Below, piece by piece: positions 44,028 through 55,391 of a stretch of 64,000 nt of DNA (the first letter of the stretch is position 1; each line of letters opens with the position of its first letter). The position numbers were made by a program, and so were the translations under genes. This DNA is from Ampelomyces quisqualis (Eukaryota; Ascomycota; Dothideomycetes; Pleosporales; Phaeosphaeriaceae). The DNA is taken from contig JAGTXZ010000020.1 of NCBI GenBank assembly GCA_018398575.1, positions 2,108,001-2,172,000 on the forward strand, in the 5' to 3' direction. The notes beneath the pieces are model-generated. The model saw nothing but the letters and a program-made list of their open reading frames with translations. It had not been told where the DNA came from and searched no databases.

Positions 44028-44945
44028 CTAGCTGATCAGTCGCATAGTGACTTCAACAGTAGCAAACGTCCCTGCCGAGACCGGCATCGCCCTAAGCAGA
44101 GTGGGACCAATTCCTCTCCAGAACCCGCCCATACCCTCGGCCCTCCATGTCTTTGCAAAGCAATCCCGCATGCTCTTGTACTTCATCGCCTCTCCAAACC
44201 CATCGCTCTGCATCTTGCTCTTCACCACATCGAACGGGTAACTGCTGAGCCACAGCATTTCACCAGCCAGTCCGCCGTACATGGCGACCTTGAGCGTCGA
44301 AATGTCCTTGCGATCGATAGCATTTCGCTTCGCGTCTGCGTTCATGAGGTACTCGAACGAAGTAAACCAGACACCGTAGGCTTGGGCTTCTCGTAAATAT
44401 GTCACAGCTGTGCCGCGATATACGCCCGCGAGAACGCCTTGGTGGGCAGACAGTTTGCGCACACAGTCAATGGGTCCATTGTACAGACGGTTCGCGCCGT
44501 GAGGCTGGGTCTGTAATCGAATGCGAATGTGCTCGATTGGGCTCGAGAGAACGGTGTTGGCGATTCCAGCAAAAGCTCCTGCTGCGTAGTATTGAGAATA
44601 GGATAGTTGTGGCGAGCCATATCTGGCGGCATTTTGTGCTTCAAAGGCACGGCGAGCGTAGTTGAAGCCGGCGAATTGGACCGATACGCAAGCACCGATG
44701 CCGATTAGGGGCGTCAGTGTTCCTTTGTAGAATGCGAGGGCGCCTTCGTTCTTGTAGATTTTTGTCGCCGCATCGAGGGCTCCAGAGTACTGTTGTGACG
44801 TTTGTAATCGGACCTTGACGATGTCGAATGGCTGGCCGATCAGGACTTGCGCGACTCCGCCCACTGCACCTGCGAATAGATCTTTGAACAGTCTGTTCGC
44901 ACCGCCCTGCTCTGGAGCCTCTAACTCATGGATCTCCTTAGACAT
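44028..44945 (-). CDS. Mitochondrial inner-membrane carrier, Ymc1-like
   Basis: A mitochondrial carrier (SLC25) of 305 aa, intronless, with three repeats of about 100 residues. Carrier signatures are PFDIVKVRLQ (residue 40), PIEHIRIRLQ (about 138) and PFDVVKSKMQ (about 238), each starting with P-X-[DE]. The opening FAGAVGGVAQVLIG and the pattern of the second repeat resemble the Ymc1/Ymc2 and carnitine-carrier branch. In yeast Ymc1 is linked to glycine or glutamate use, so an amino acid or acyl-carnitine substrate is possible; sequence does not decide. The N-terminus is short, as usual for carriers. Confidence 0.88.
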   Translation of the reverse strand: MSKEIHELEAPEQGGANRLFKDLFAGAVGGVAQVLIGQPFDIVKVRLQTSQQYSGALDAATKIYKNEGALAFYKGTLTPLIGIGACVSVQFAGFNYARRAFEAQNAARYGSPQLSYSQYYAAGAFAGIANTVLSSPIEHIRIRLQTQPHGANRLYNGPIDCVRKLSAHQGVLAGVYRGTAVTYLREAQAYGVWFTSFEYLMNADAKRNAIDRKDISTLKVAMYGGLAGEMLWLSSYPFDVVKSKMQSDGFGEAMKYKSMRDCFAKTWRAEGMGGFWRGIGPTLLRAMPVSAGTFATVEVTMRLIS

Positions 44946-45513
44946 CTTGACCCTCTCACAATAGCTTGCTTGTAACTACTGTCACTTGTCGACGGCGCAC
45001 GCAGGCCTCGATGGTGAGATGAAATTGGTAATCAATCACCTGCGTCCAAATCTCTCTCAGCTGTATTCCAGCCCGAAAAAAAGAAGGCAAGATAAAATCG
45101 GTTGCGCTTTGGTGTTGTAAATATTTCACGATGCAAACGAAATCCAACAATGGCGTGCTTCGCGTGCGCACAGACACTAGCTGCAGGTGTGGTAGTGCGT
45201 TGCATGCCTCAGAATCAGAATGGTGTGCATTGCATCAATTTCCGATGTTCTTCAACAGTGTCTTAACATTGACAGAGTTGTCTGGTGTTCAAGAGATTGC
45301 AGGAGTATGCGCATTAGGCGCAATCTTCGAAATGAATAGTATGAACAGCAGAACTATGCTGCACCAGTCTTCGCAGACATGACCGAAGTCTTCTAACTAT
45401 ATATAAGTGAGCCCATAAGCTTGGAAGCAAGCATGATGGTAAAGCCAACTAGAGGCTTTCAAAAAGTAGTCCAAATCTGCTCATGTAGCAGACAGCATGG
45501 GGCGCCTGGAACA
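44946..45513. other. Intergenic, no gene seen
   Basis: Promoter of the carrier gene and 3' flank of the GTPase gene. The ORF at 45131-45382 has no recognisable features. Confidence 0.4.
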
Positions 45514-46374
45514 CTACCAGCACCTTAGCTTACTCCAGAAGCTTTCTTTCACCGACTCATCATGCTTCTCGTTGGGTGTCGGTGAAGAAGGCTTGTTCGC
45601 TTTTGGTGGTGGTAACGCAGCGGTGCGATGTGGTTCGTTTGCCACGGCATCACCAGCAGCCTGTCGTCGAGCTTCTACAACGCGGCGAACCAGCACTACG
45701 ACAGTCAGTATGTTGTCAAGATGGATTCAGCCTCACTCCCAAGTAGTGTGTCTATTGACGTACGCGCAAAAGTCTCCTCGATGTTCACCATTTCTCGTGC
45801 ACTGGTCTCCATGAAGCCACACCTGCGCCGCCGCGCCCACTCCAAGCCGTCCTTTGCTTTAATCTGTCGCTGCCCTTGTAAGTCGCATTTGTTGCCAGCC
45901 ACAATCTTCACAGGTGGCGTCCTCCCATTGTCTATCCGGTTCTCCTCCTCCATGTCGACCATCTCCATAAAGTAGTCGAGCGCATCGAGCGAGTTCGGCG
46001 ATGTGATGTCGTATACGAGGAGGAATGCGTCCGAATTGAGATTGGAGGCTGCCCAGAGGCCGCGGTATTCTTCTTGCCCCGCGGTGTCGGTGAGCATAAG
46101 GTAGTAGGGTACGCCGTCTATGGTGCGCGACACGGAATACGAATCCTCTGATGGTGCGTTAGTCCACGAGTCCCATGTGGGCGCATTCGAAATATAGTCG
46201 CACCTATTGTCGGATCGTAGTCTGATGTCCACTGGCTTCTGACCAGCCGCAATGTGATTGAGCTCTTTCCTGGGCGCACATCAGCTCCATGCATCAGCTC
46301 GAGCCCAATGTCGCGCGCATACCGCATCCGCCGTCGCCGCACACAGTGATGGTGATTCTGCTGCTTTCATCCAT
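45514..46374 (-). CDS. Ras-family small GTPase
   Basis: Exons on the minus strand are 46374-46323, 46269-46204, 46147-45764 and 45695-45514; introns of 53, 56 and 68 bases keep phase, giving 227 aa. All G motifs are present: GDGGCGKSS (G1, split by the first intron), YDPTIEDSY (switch I), LTDTAGQEEYRG (G3), NKCD (G4) and ETSA (G5). It resembles Ras and Rap more than Rho or Rab. Residues 180-220 are a proline-rich hypervariable tail, which ends KLRCW, so no standard CAAX box; the cysteine is second from the end. Membrane targeting is therefore unclear. Role is probably growth or morphogenesis signalling. Confidence 0.88.
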
Positions 46375-47630
46375 GGCTCTTTCGTTGGTCTCCCGTGCCG
46401 CAAGCCGAGTCGCAGTCGCAGTTGCAGGCGAGGGCGCAATCGCAATCGCAGCAAGCGTAGATTGCTCGTCCCCCTTATGCGTATCGCGCCCTTGAATCCA
46501 GGGTCGTCTCAATTCGAGCCTCAATGTCGTCACAGTCGGCGCAAGTAGCCCAAATGCAACGACGCCAAAAAAAACAATCAAAACAACCGCAATCGCAACA
46601 GTAAAGAGAAGGCGCGCCCTGGTAGCGAGTGTGAGACGAGCAGCAGGAAAGAAATGAGCGACGATCCTGTTGCGTCTGGACTTGGGCAGCCGGGTGACGA
46701 TGTCGGACCGGGTCCTCCTGAGTCCTGCCCTGGGGGCGCTAGGCCAACGATGCAATGATCCCGGCTTCACGAGCTAATGAAGCGCAGCACTGCACCTGTG
46801 ACCTGATCTTGATCGTCTGCATTCTTACATTTCGTCGTGTACGTGGCCGTCCCATGCAGCATGTTCCGCTGACTGTGGTCACATGAACCTCCCATTCCAT
46901 GCAATCTGTGCCAGTCTCCAACGCGCCCGGGCCCGACGCTCCTCGTATCCCTGCTGGGATCCATGTACAACTATCAATTGCAACGGATTCTAACCTCCGG
47001 TCAGCTTGGTGGGAGTGGGTATACGCAACGTCTACAGCGCCGCATCCCTACACAGTCGAATCAAGGTGCGGCTCAACGCGCCCTGCGCCCCTTGCCCATG
47101 TGGACCAGTCTTCGTACCACCTACCTGGCATGCTATTGTTAGGCCATGCCACATTAGCCACCATCACATTCACAGGGCGATCCCAGGACAAATATTGTCG
47201 TAATGATGAGCACAGGCTTGGGTCCGAGATTCAGTCCTAGCATCTGATTTCTGCTCGTTGAAGTAACATACTCTGTACATACATGAAAGAGGCGTGCTGA
47301 TGCCTGTCACGACTCGCAATTGTCCTACACACTTGCCGAAGCAAATGATCTTCTCCTCGAGCCGAGGTGAAATTGGGGCCGTCGGGAAACAACACAGGCC
47401 GCTCAAGCCTCCCTGGGTGTATAGAAAAATGCGTATACAAAAAGGCGCCCTTCCTCTTACCACTATTGACCTCGGACAGTCCCAAGCCTTGTTTCACCTA
47501 ACGAACGTGTAATGCGAAATGTCTAATGGAAAAATGCATGGGGTATCGTTCATGCTGGACAACCTGCCAGGCCACGTGCACAAAAAGATGAGAAAATATT
47601 AGATTCGCCTGCCAGCATCACGATTCTGGC
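46375..47630. other. Intergenic, no gene seen
   Basis: The GTPase frame is open upstream to 46770 and would encode a hydrophobic stretch, but has no ATG. The region 46780-47630 holds the 3' flank of wc-1 and short, overlapping ORFs only. Confidence 0.4.
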
Positions 47631-50600
47631 TCAGTTACTTCGTCGATGCTGGGAGCTGGTATTAAACCCTTGGGACGCGGCGGCCTCGACACGCGCTGCT
47701 TTCGCTGAATGAGGCTCGCCTAAGCCGCCCTGAGTGGGCGATCTCTTGCTGGACGGAGCCATGGCTGATGGGATAGCCGAACCCTGCCCAGTCTCGGGTA
47801 TTGTATTCGGTAGAGTCGAATGGTGGTTTGAATGACTTTGGTGTTGTCGTGGCGATGCGCTCTTTTTACTCTTGTCGCTCGCTGCCGAAGATGTTCGAGG
47901 TGACACTCGACCTTGCTGTTGACGTAGTAGTCAGCGCGGGTTCTACTAATCGAAGCATACCAGTTTTCGCCTCTGGGCTTGGGAAGATACGTACCTGTTT
48001 AGCCCAACGTAAGCCGCAAGAGTTGCACAAATCACGATTGCCTGAAGGGCCTCTGCGCCATTCGGGCGTTGTTCGCGTATGACAATTTGCGCAATCTTTC
48101 TGCATCTGACCTGCACCCTTCCTGCGCTTCCTTTTCTTTTTGGCAGCAAGCAAGGTCTGCACTTCTTCAGCTAGATATCGGTTGCGTTTCTCCATCTGCC
48201 GGAGTTCGTATTGCCAGCTTGTGCTTCGTGTGGTCTTTAGTTCGTCAAACACATTGTCGTCAGAGGCCAGACTCTGGTCCTGGTGTCCAAGCTGTAGACC
48301 ATTGTGCCCAGCGTAAGTTGCGGCAGAATGCTCCGTGGTAACAAAACGCATTTCTGTGGATGACCTGAGAGGGGTATTGGACCCGGTGTGCCCTGTTAGC
48401 GATACTCTTGCCATTGACCCGTGATATGGCGAGTCCATTGCGCGCTGGGTTGCTAGGGAATGTGACGAGTCCGCAGAATGTCGATCCTTGTTCGCGTACA
48501 TGGATGGTCGATGGGTGGTGCTATTTCTTGAGTATTTGAGTAGTCGTGTCTGCCCGACGATAAACGTGGGTTTCTGACCCTCTATGGCATCGCCTGGATA
48601 TATTGTGGTGAATGCCTGAAGTACTTGGCCCCGCTTGTTGATCATTTCGTGCTTCACTTCGCCTTTCCTGCCAGTCCTCGCAAGCTCGAGAATACGTCCG
48701 AAGTTGATCTTGGATTCCTGGCGCATGAGTGTCTGAATGCTGGTACCGACCAGATCTTCAGGTTGCTTGTCCAGCAGTTGTCGCACATTGGACGAGACGA
48801 ACAAAAACATGCCCGAGGTCGACATCTTCGTCCACAGTTCGTTATCCCCCACGCCACCCGACTCACGTACGATGGCTTTGCTCAAAGTATACACCGGGCG
48901 TTCGCGACCGACGAGTATGATGCACTTGCGGCCCTTGCCTTGCTCTGTGTGTAGCGAGCCATGACCCTCAAACCACATGTAACCGCTCTTCTTACGTCGT
49001 ATCCTGAAAACAACGTTGACCGATCCGCCATTGGTTGTCTCCTTGAGCTCCCGTGTGACAGGTACAATGTCGCTAGGATGGCACACTGATGACAGCGCTG
49101 TGCCAATTAATTCGCTAGGTTCGTATTCTAGGATCCGACTGCTTGATGGTGAGAGATAGAGGAAAAGCCCTTTGAGGGATAAGACATGGACGACGTCATC
49201 CGTGTTCTCCAAGAGAACCTTGTCCCATATACGTCTTGTGATCTCCGAGTCACCTGATCCACTGTATGTAGCAAGCACGTTGGATACTTCGTCTTTAGAA
49301 ATGGTCTGCCCTTGCTCCGGCTGGGGCTTTTGTGCATCATTGAATACGTAGCTTGGCATCGACATGCCTCGTTGGTAGTTGACTCTGTACGAGCCGTCTA
49401 TATGCAATCATTAGCATCTTCTGGGACGAGACGGCATTGAGCCCGGCTTACCAGAATTCTTGTTCGTCATTGCCCCAGGTTGCTCAACCAAGTCGACTTG
49501 AAATCCTACAAAGAACTTCATGGGACCGCCGGGTTCCCATGCGATGGGGATCATCGTAAGTAGATTCATGAAAGGCTGTCCGCCTCTACGGTAATTTATC
49601 AGACTGATTTGTGCTTCAGCTCGGGTATTGACCATGTTTTTCAGATACAGAACGGAATCGTCGTCGACATATTTGCGCTTGATGCCGGATTCGACCTTCC
49701 CGTCCGGTGATTGCAAGAATCTGCAATTCCTGCCTAGAATCATATGTCTCGTGTACCCTGTGAGACGCTCAAAGTTTTCTGAACAGTAGACGATAGGAAT
49801 GTCATCCATCTCGGCGTCGCAGACCACAAAGGCACAGGACAGATCCACGGAGCCGATGTCGATTTGTGGATCTGGCCGTGTAGCCACTCGCATCAGCACT
49901 CCGAGCATGTCGAATCCGGTCGAAGAATAAGCATTTTTGAACTGGGATTTCATGTGAGGATTTGAATGCATCGTCGAAGGGAACCCGCCCGGTGGTGGAT
50001 TCCAGGGAAGTTTAAAGTCCTCTATTTGGTTCGATTTTCCTTTAGGGAGGCCCTGTCCTGGATCAAATGAAATGGGTTGCTGCTTCTTGAGCGAAGCCAG
50101 ACTCATTTGCGTAGGAAGAGTGCTTTTTGAAGATGAGCGCTTGTCGCTGTGGGGCCTCGAGTTGGAGCGCATGCTACTCTGGTCCTGACTGCTTGAGCGA
50201 CTGGGCATTCCCGACGCACCTGAGCGGGCCTCGGGTGTGTTGCTCAAAGAAGGCCGCTTGAAGTGGTCCTGTGCTTGCAAAGAAGAAATATTCTTATCAT
50301 GCCCGGGGGCAGGCATGGGGCCAATAAACTCTTGGTTCGCCGGGGAGTCCATCATGGGCGAGTTGAACTGACTGTTGGAAAATAGATTCATGTCGTTTGG
50401 CATCATGTTCATTGAATCGTCCATGTCCATTGCCATGGACATGCCGTTGGAGAAGGAGCCCATGTCCAGGTCGAGTTGTGCATTGGGGTGCAGCGGAGAG
50501 GCGTAGGCAGAGCCCGGGGCGGCCATGGTGGAAAAGGGCGAGTTCTGGTCCTGGAAGCGCGTGTTGAGGGCAAGGTCGTTTGCGGAATTTGAGGCGTGCT

Positions 50601-51012
50601 GCATGTCTGCAGGCGCCCGCGGGAAGATGGGATTGTTGCGCATCATGTCCTCCATGCCGGCTGCCTGCATGTCGAACTGGTAGTCGTCGGCACCGCCTGC
50701 GTCTCCAAAATTCAGCATGGACAGCTTCCTGCTCTCGGGCGACATTTCCACGGGCTGCGAGCGACCGGTGTTGTTGGCATAGACGGGCATGCTCCGCCGG
50801 CGCATGTTTTCGGCCTTGTCGTTCTGGCTCACAATCTGGCCACAGTCAATGAAGAAGCCCGGGGACAGGGTGCTGCTGAGACTCGCCTGGTCCAGGCTCT
50901 GCCCCTGGTTCATGTCGTCCATAGCACTCATGCCGCCCTCGATGTTGTCCATCATGTTCGGCCTACTCGACGGGAAGGACCGCATCGGGTAGGGATAGCC
51001 GTTGCCATTCAT
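47631..51012 (-). CDS. wc-1: White collar-1 blue-light receptor and GATA factor
   Basis: WC-1 senses blue light through FAD and, with WC-2, activates light and clock genes in the nucleus. Exons on the minus strand are 51012-49452, 49397-47995 and 47915-47631 (introns 54 and 79 bases), giving 1082 aa; the Neurospora protein is 1167. Residues 1-360 are rich in Met, Asn, Ser and Gln. The LOV domain holds GRNCRFLQSPDG, whose cysteine forms the flavin adduct, and ends FFVGFQVDLVEQPG. Two PAS domains follow: one begins DDVVHVLSLKGLFLYLSPSS, the other holds MFLFVSSNVRQLLDKQPEDL. The GATA finger is C-X2-C-X18-C-X2-C (CANCHTRTTPEWRRG to CNSCGLRWAKQ). The ORF is open to 51180 but starts with TTG there, so I use ATG 51012. 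Confidence 0.95.
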
Positions 51013-51652
51013 GGCGGGGGCATCGGCGACAGGGGCGAGCGAGGTCGCGGGGGGGATCGTACGGGGGACTGGCTCAGACGTGGCGGGCAGTAGCCGGGCA
51101 CATTGCAGGGCGGCGAGGGAGATGCGGGACGGTGCAGCGAGGCGCGTTGGAGAGTGGCTGCGCGGGGCCCTAGAGGCCAAACAAGGCCCCGCTGCTGGTG
51201 CTGCGTCTTGGGGCTGTCGGGGCCTGGCGTGCCGTGGGTAGTGCGACGGACGGTGAAGGGAAGACGCTTGGCTTGGGGAGCTAAGAACAGGCGACGGTCA
51301 AAGGCAGACGCTACCCTCACTCGCGGCCGAGAGCGAGCGCGAGACGCCACACGTGCATGGACATGGACCTGGAGCAGGCCAGCGCATCGAATTTGCGGAA
51401 TGGGCATATGGGGTTTGAGAGACGCGCATGGAGTGAGGACTGCTTCCGGGGCCCCGCGTGTCGTCGTCATCAATTCACTCGGCCGCACGTGGAGGCAGTG
51501 TGGCAGCGTTGGCGGTGTGGCGGTGTGGCGGTGTGGCGGTGTAGCAGTGTGCACGGGCTGCGGGCTGCGGGCTTGGCGTGGCGTGGCTTGGCGTGTCGAA
51601 ACATTCAACTCCCTGACGACCGCTGCTTGCACACGCCAGACACGGCACGGCC
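51013..51652. promoter_or_regulatory. Divergent promoter of wc-1 and uS2m, with tandem repeat
   Basis: About 640 bases separate the two starts. At 51511-51542 the unit GGCGGTGT repeats four times perfectly, followed by imperfect CGGGCTG and GGCGTGGC repeats up to about 51600. Strongly G/T-rich on the plus strand here. Confidence 0.6.
51511..51542. repeat. 4 x 8-base tandem repeat (GGCGGTGT)
   Basis: Four perfect copies, read directly, with related imperfect repeats downstream. Confidence 0.95.
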
Positions 51653-52948
51653 ATGATCACCCGGCGAGCCATCTGGGCCTCGCGCGCCCTCGCACCAAAG
51701 GCGCCTCGACGACGACTCCAGGTCCGCAGTCTGGCGACCGACACCGAGGCCATTGCCGCCTCCGCCGCCAACTCGCTCAAGCAACTGCAGTCAATATACG
51801 CACAGCTCAGTGCCCACGGCGACCAACGTGTGCCCGCCGTAGATCCCGAGACGCATGGGACTGCATCATCAGCCGCTGACCACGTTGCCGAGCAATACCA
51901 CATCTTCAAGCAACAGGGTTAGCTGCCTCGCCCCTCTGGCTCCCACAGCAGACATTGACACGGCAATAGAGACGCTGACCAAGACGCTGGGCACGCGGAT
52001 TGACCCGCACTACCAGCCGCACACGCTTCTGACTCACCCGCCGTCCCCCGCAGACGTCACCCTCGAGCTCCTGCTGGCCTCTGAATCGCACCAGGGCCAC
52101 GTTACGTCGATATGGAACCCCGCAAACGCACGCTACATCCACGGCATCCGGCAGGGCATCCACATCATCTCGCTGGAAGTCACCGCCGCACATCTGCGGC
52201 GCGCTGCCAAGGTGGTGCAGGAAGTGTGCAGACGAGGCGGCATGGTGCTTTTCGTCGGGACCCGCGACGGACAGGACAGGGCAGTTGCTCGCGCCGCCGA
52301 GCTGGCCAAGGGCTATCATCTGTTTGAGCGCTGGATCCCCGGCAGCATCACCAATGGCCAGCAGATTCTGGGCCGCTGCCGCATCAAGGTGGTCAACGAG
52401 CTGGATGAGGAAGTGCCCGGCTTCGAAGAGCAGATGTTCAATCGCCCCGTGCTGCGCCCGGATCTGGTCGTCTGTTTGAACCCGTTGGAGAACTACGTCC
52501 TGCTGCATGAATGTGCGCTGAACAACATTCCTACTATTGGCGTCATTGACACAAACGCCGACCCCACTTGGGTCACATATCCCATTCCGGCCAACGACGA
52601 CAGGTAAGCCGCACCAGATACAACCATGCCTTGCCCATACTAAGTTGATTTTTTTTCAGTCTCCGCTGCATGCAAGTCGTCGCCGGCGTCCTGGGCCGAG
52701 CAGGCGAAGCCGGCCAAAAGCAACGCCTCGCCGCCGCCGTCCAAGGCCACATAACCTACCGCCCCGCCACGAATCTAGTGATGCCAGGCAGTGAAGATGA
52801 AGGCGACAGAGCTAAGAAGACTGCTGCTGCTGGGAATGCCAGACGCACAGGTCTTGACGAGACTGCGAATTCAAACGAGTTGGCTACGAAGCTTGACGAC
52901 GTGAACAACCGCGAAGACCACCGCGTCAAGGGCGGGAGAGACCTCTAG
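51653..52948 (+). CDS. MRP4: Mitochondrial small-subunit ribosomal protein uS2m
   Basis: uS2 of the mitochondrial 37S subunit. Exons are 51653-51917, 51949-52603 and 52660-52948, giving 402 aa. The N-terminus ITRRAIWASRALAPKAPRRR is basic and free of acid, a mitochondrial targeting signal. Family motifs are HIISLEVTAAHLRRAAKVV, GMVLFVGTRDGQ, RWIPGSITNGQ, PDLVVCLNPLEN and NIPTIGVIDTNADP. The C-terminal 60 residues are a charged extension. The second intron is ordinary (GTAAGC...TTCAG). The first, 51918-51948, would be only 31 bases (GTTAGC...CACAG, no clear branch point), yet it gives the right phase; a sequencing indel or a different 5' exon is possible. Confidence 0.88.
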
Positions 52949-53239
52949 GCATCTCCATGAAAGCCTTGAGCTTCTGTGAACGTCGGTGTGAGCAGCCTTG
53001 TAAACATCAAATGTACGACATCCACCTGGCATTGCGTTGGCAGTGTCTTCTCTTTGCGGAGAAATGTCCTCGTATCCTTGTTTGCCGCTTTACAAACACT
53101 ACTTTTCACTCAGCTCGAGCGCGCGATGCAGACAAGAGAAAATGCATGCATCATGGGAGTCCCGTCTACGAACCGTGGGCGCATCATTATTAGTAATACC
53201 AAACGTCTGCAACATGTACACTGCCGTCTCTTGCGCTGT

Positions 53240-55071
53240 CTAATCGAGATCATCTGCACTCGTCGACAGCCTCGCAGCCGCAGGAACCACCTGCGAATAA
53301 AACGCGAGCTGACCGCCATTACTGAGGAGACCGATGCGATCATACAACGTCCTCGCTCTAACATACGGATCGAGCGTCCAGTAATTATGCCTCAGTTCTT
53401 CCGCCACCGCATCCCGTTCCTTCCGCTTCTCTTCGAGGCTCGAGCCTTTGTCTCCCTCGTGTATCCACTGCAGCACCGTGCGCTCATACTTGTTTACGAT
53501 ATCCACTCGCTCGCCCTCCAGTGTATCCCGCGTGGCGCTGTCGTTCATTTTTTCGTTTTCGCCTGCCACTGGTTCTGGGTACTCGTATGTCCACTGCTCC
53601 TCTCCGCCGAGCTCACTCGGAACTTGTGTTCGGGGTATGAACTTTTCTAGCTCGTCGATGTTCTTGGCGAAGTGCACTTTTCCTGCTACTACGGGATCCA
53701 GCCACCCGCGGACTATGCTCCAGACAGCGTTGAAGACCCATGGCGCTTTGTAAACTAGTACTGTGCCGAGCGATTCAGGGTAGTTTGCTTCGAAGCACTT
53801 GATCATGAACTTTACGGGAGTGTAGTCCATGTTGGCCATTGAGAAGTCGGTCATGTCGAATACAATGGTCTAGCATTCCATGTCAGTCATCTCCTCAGAT
53901 GGATACAAGGCGCATCACTTACGGCTGTGTCGATCGGCGGCCTCAAAAGCATCCTGGCTGTTTCGATCGTGTACACGGTGAAACGTTCAAGACTCTCCTC
54001 TGTCTGCTCGCCCGCTCTGTGCAGTCGCGCGCGAACAAAACACATTGGGCGGCCTTCATTGTCGATTCCGTGAAGGTAACTCTTGCCCATACGTAATTGA
54101 GTCAAAAAGTCTTCTGCGTTCTTCTTCGTCTTCGCATCCGTTGCCTGTGTGTCTTCCATGGCCCTCAATTCGCCGTTCTTGACAATGTCGTCATCAACAT
54201 GCATTCCGTCCAGTCTCCAGTGCATCGTCGAAATCATCATGATCAGCGCTTTCTCCACGTCCCATTTCCTGGCGCGCAGGAACCGGAGAAGTAGCGCGTC
54301 AGGGTGGTCGTGCTTGACCATGCTCCAGAATGCTCTTCGCAGTTCTTCCGGTGGTGTATTCGCTATGGCGGCTTTGAACTCAGCGGTTTGACCGAACTTG
54401 TCGTCGTCTGCCGATATTGATAATGAGCTGATGTCGGAAGGTGTGGAGGTGCCCGATGCAGCGGAAGACTTGGAGTCTGCCGTCTTGTCGTCCTTGTGCC
54501 GCCTAAAGACGTTCAGTCGGCTCTTCTTCTTGTCCTTCTTTCCGCCCTTCTCTGATGCTGTGTCGCTTGCTGCTGTCGGTGCTGTAGAAGCTGCGTCGGA
54601 GCCATTGACTTCCTCCGCAGTTGCGTCCACTCCGAACACCTTCATTGTCAGCGCCCAGAGATCTCGCAGCTTCTTCTCTTCTTCGAGCGTGAGCGTGCCG
54701 GGTCTGCCGGGCGGCGTGTTGGGCGCCATGACGAGGTACGAGTCGGTAAGATCTGTGACGTCAAATTGAACCGCAGGGTCGCGTCGCACTGGATGGGCTC
54801 TGGGCGTGGTCTGTACCAGGGGAAAAAGTAACGCCCCACCGACTGCTATGCCAAAAACCACGACAAACGTCCAGCCTGTGCTACTAGTCTTGTAGTATGT
54901 CGGCGCAGCTTTCCACGTGGAAGAATAGCTTCTGCAGGCGAAACTTCGCCGTTTCGGTTGCGCAGGGTGAGATATGAACTGCAGCGCAGGATTGCCTGGT
55001 CGCAGACGATTGCACGCGAAGAGGGTGGAGGGTGAAAGTAGTTTTCTGAGCGGCTGCGGGCGGAGGAACAT
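53240..55071 (-). CDS. CRAL-TRIO lipid-transfer protein, Csr1-like
   Basis: A Sec14-family phosphatidylinositol-transfer protein closest to yeast Csr1/Sfh2. Exons on the minus strand are 55071-53923 and 53869-53240 (intron 53 bases, phase 0), giving 592 aa. The N-terminal 60 residues are basic with few acids, like a mitochondrial targeting signal, then a single hydrophobic segment (WTFVVVFGIAVGGALLFPLV). A Lys/Ser-rich linker follows. The CRAL-TRIO N domain reads DALLLRFLRARKWDVEKAL; the lipid-binding domain includes TIVFDMTDFSMANMDYTPVK, NYPESLGTVLVYKAPWVFNA and GWLDPVVAGKVHF. An N-terminal anchor is unusual for soluble Sec14 proteins. The ORF extends upstream only with TTG. Confidence 0.88.
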
Positions 55072-55391
55072 GTAAGGCGGCGGCTTCGGCAGCTGCAATG
55101 ACGATGTTCTCGGATAAGGCGGGGAGGCTATGGCACGTCGAAACTGCTACGGACAGGACCCTTTTGGCGAGAATCCAAAAGAGGAAGCCTTGTTGTTACT
55201 CACAGCTGGCGAGCGAGATGGAAATCGTGGGACATAGTTCAGTAAGGCTAGCTCCGAGGATAGGGCTTAGTGTGTGTAGCAGTACTCCGTACACACTGCA
55301 CACTGCATGGCATAGACTTCGACGCGAACGTACACTCCTAGTAGTGCTCAGCTTCTTCTTCCAGACACTGAACTCACTCTTGACCCTAATC
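55072..55391. promoter_or_regulatory. Divergent promoter of the Csr1-like and DAM1 genes
   Basis: About 320 bases, with one TACTCCGTA copy at 55283-55291. No other element recognised. Confidence 0.4.

Noticed and set aside
46375..46770. Upstream in-frame extension of the Ras-like gene with a hydrophobic segment
   Set aside because: The extension has no ATG (it begins at GTG), and the ATG at 46374 starts exactly before the G1 motif as in other Ras proteins.
51013..51180. 56-codon N-terminal extension of WC-1
   Set aside because: It starts with TTG, and the low-complexity Pro/Ser/Ala sequence looks like translated leader.
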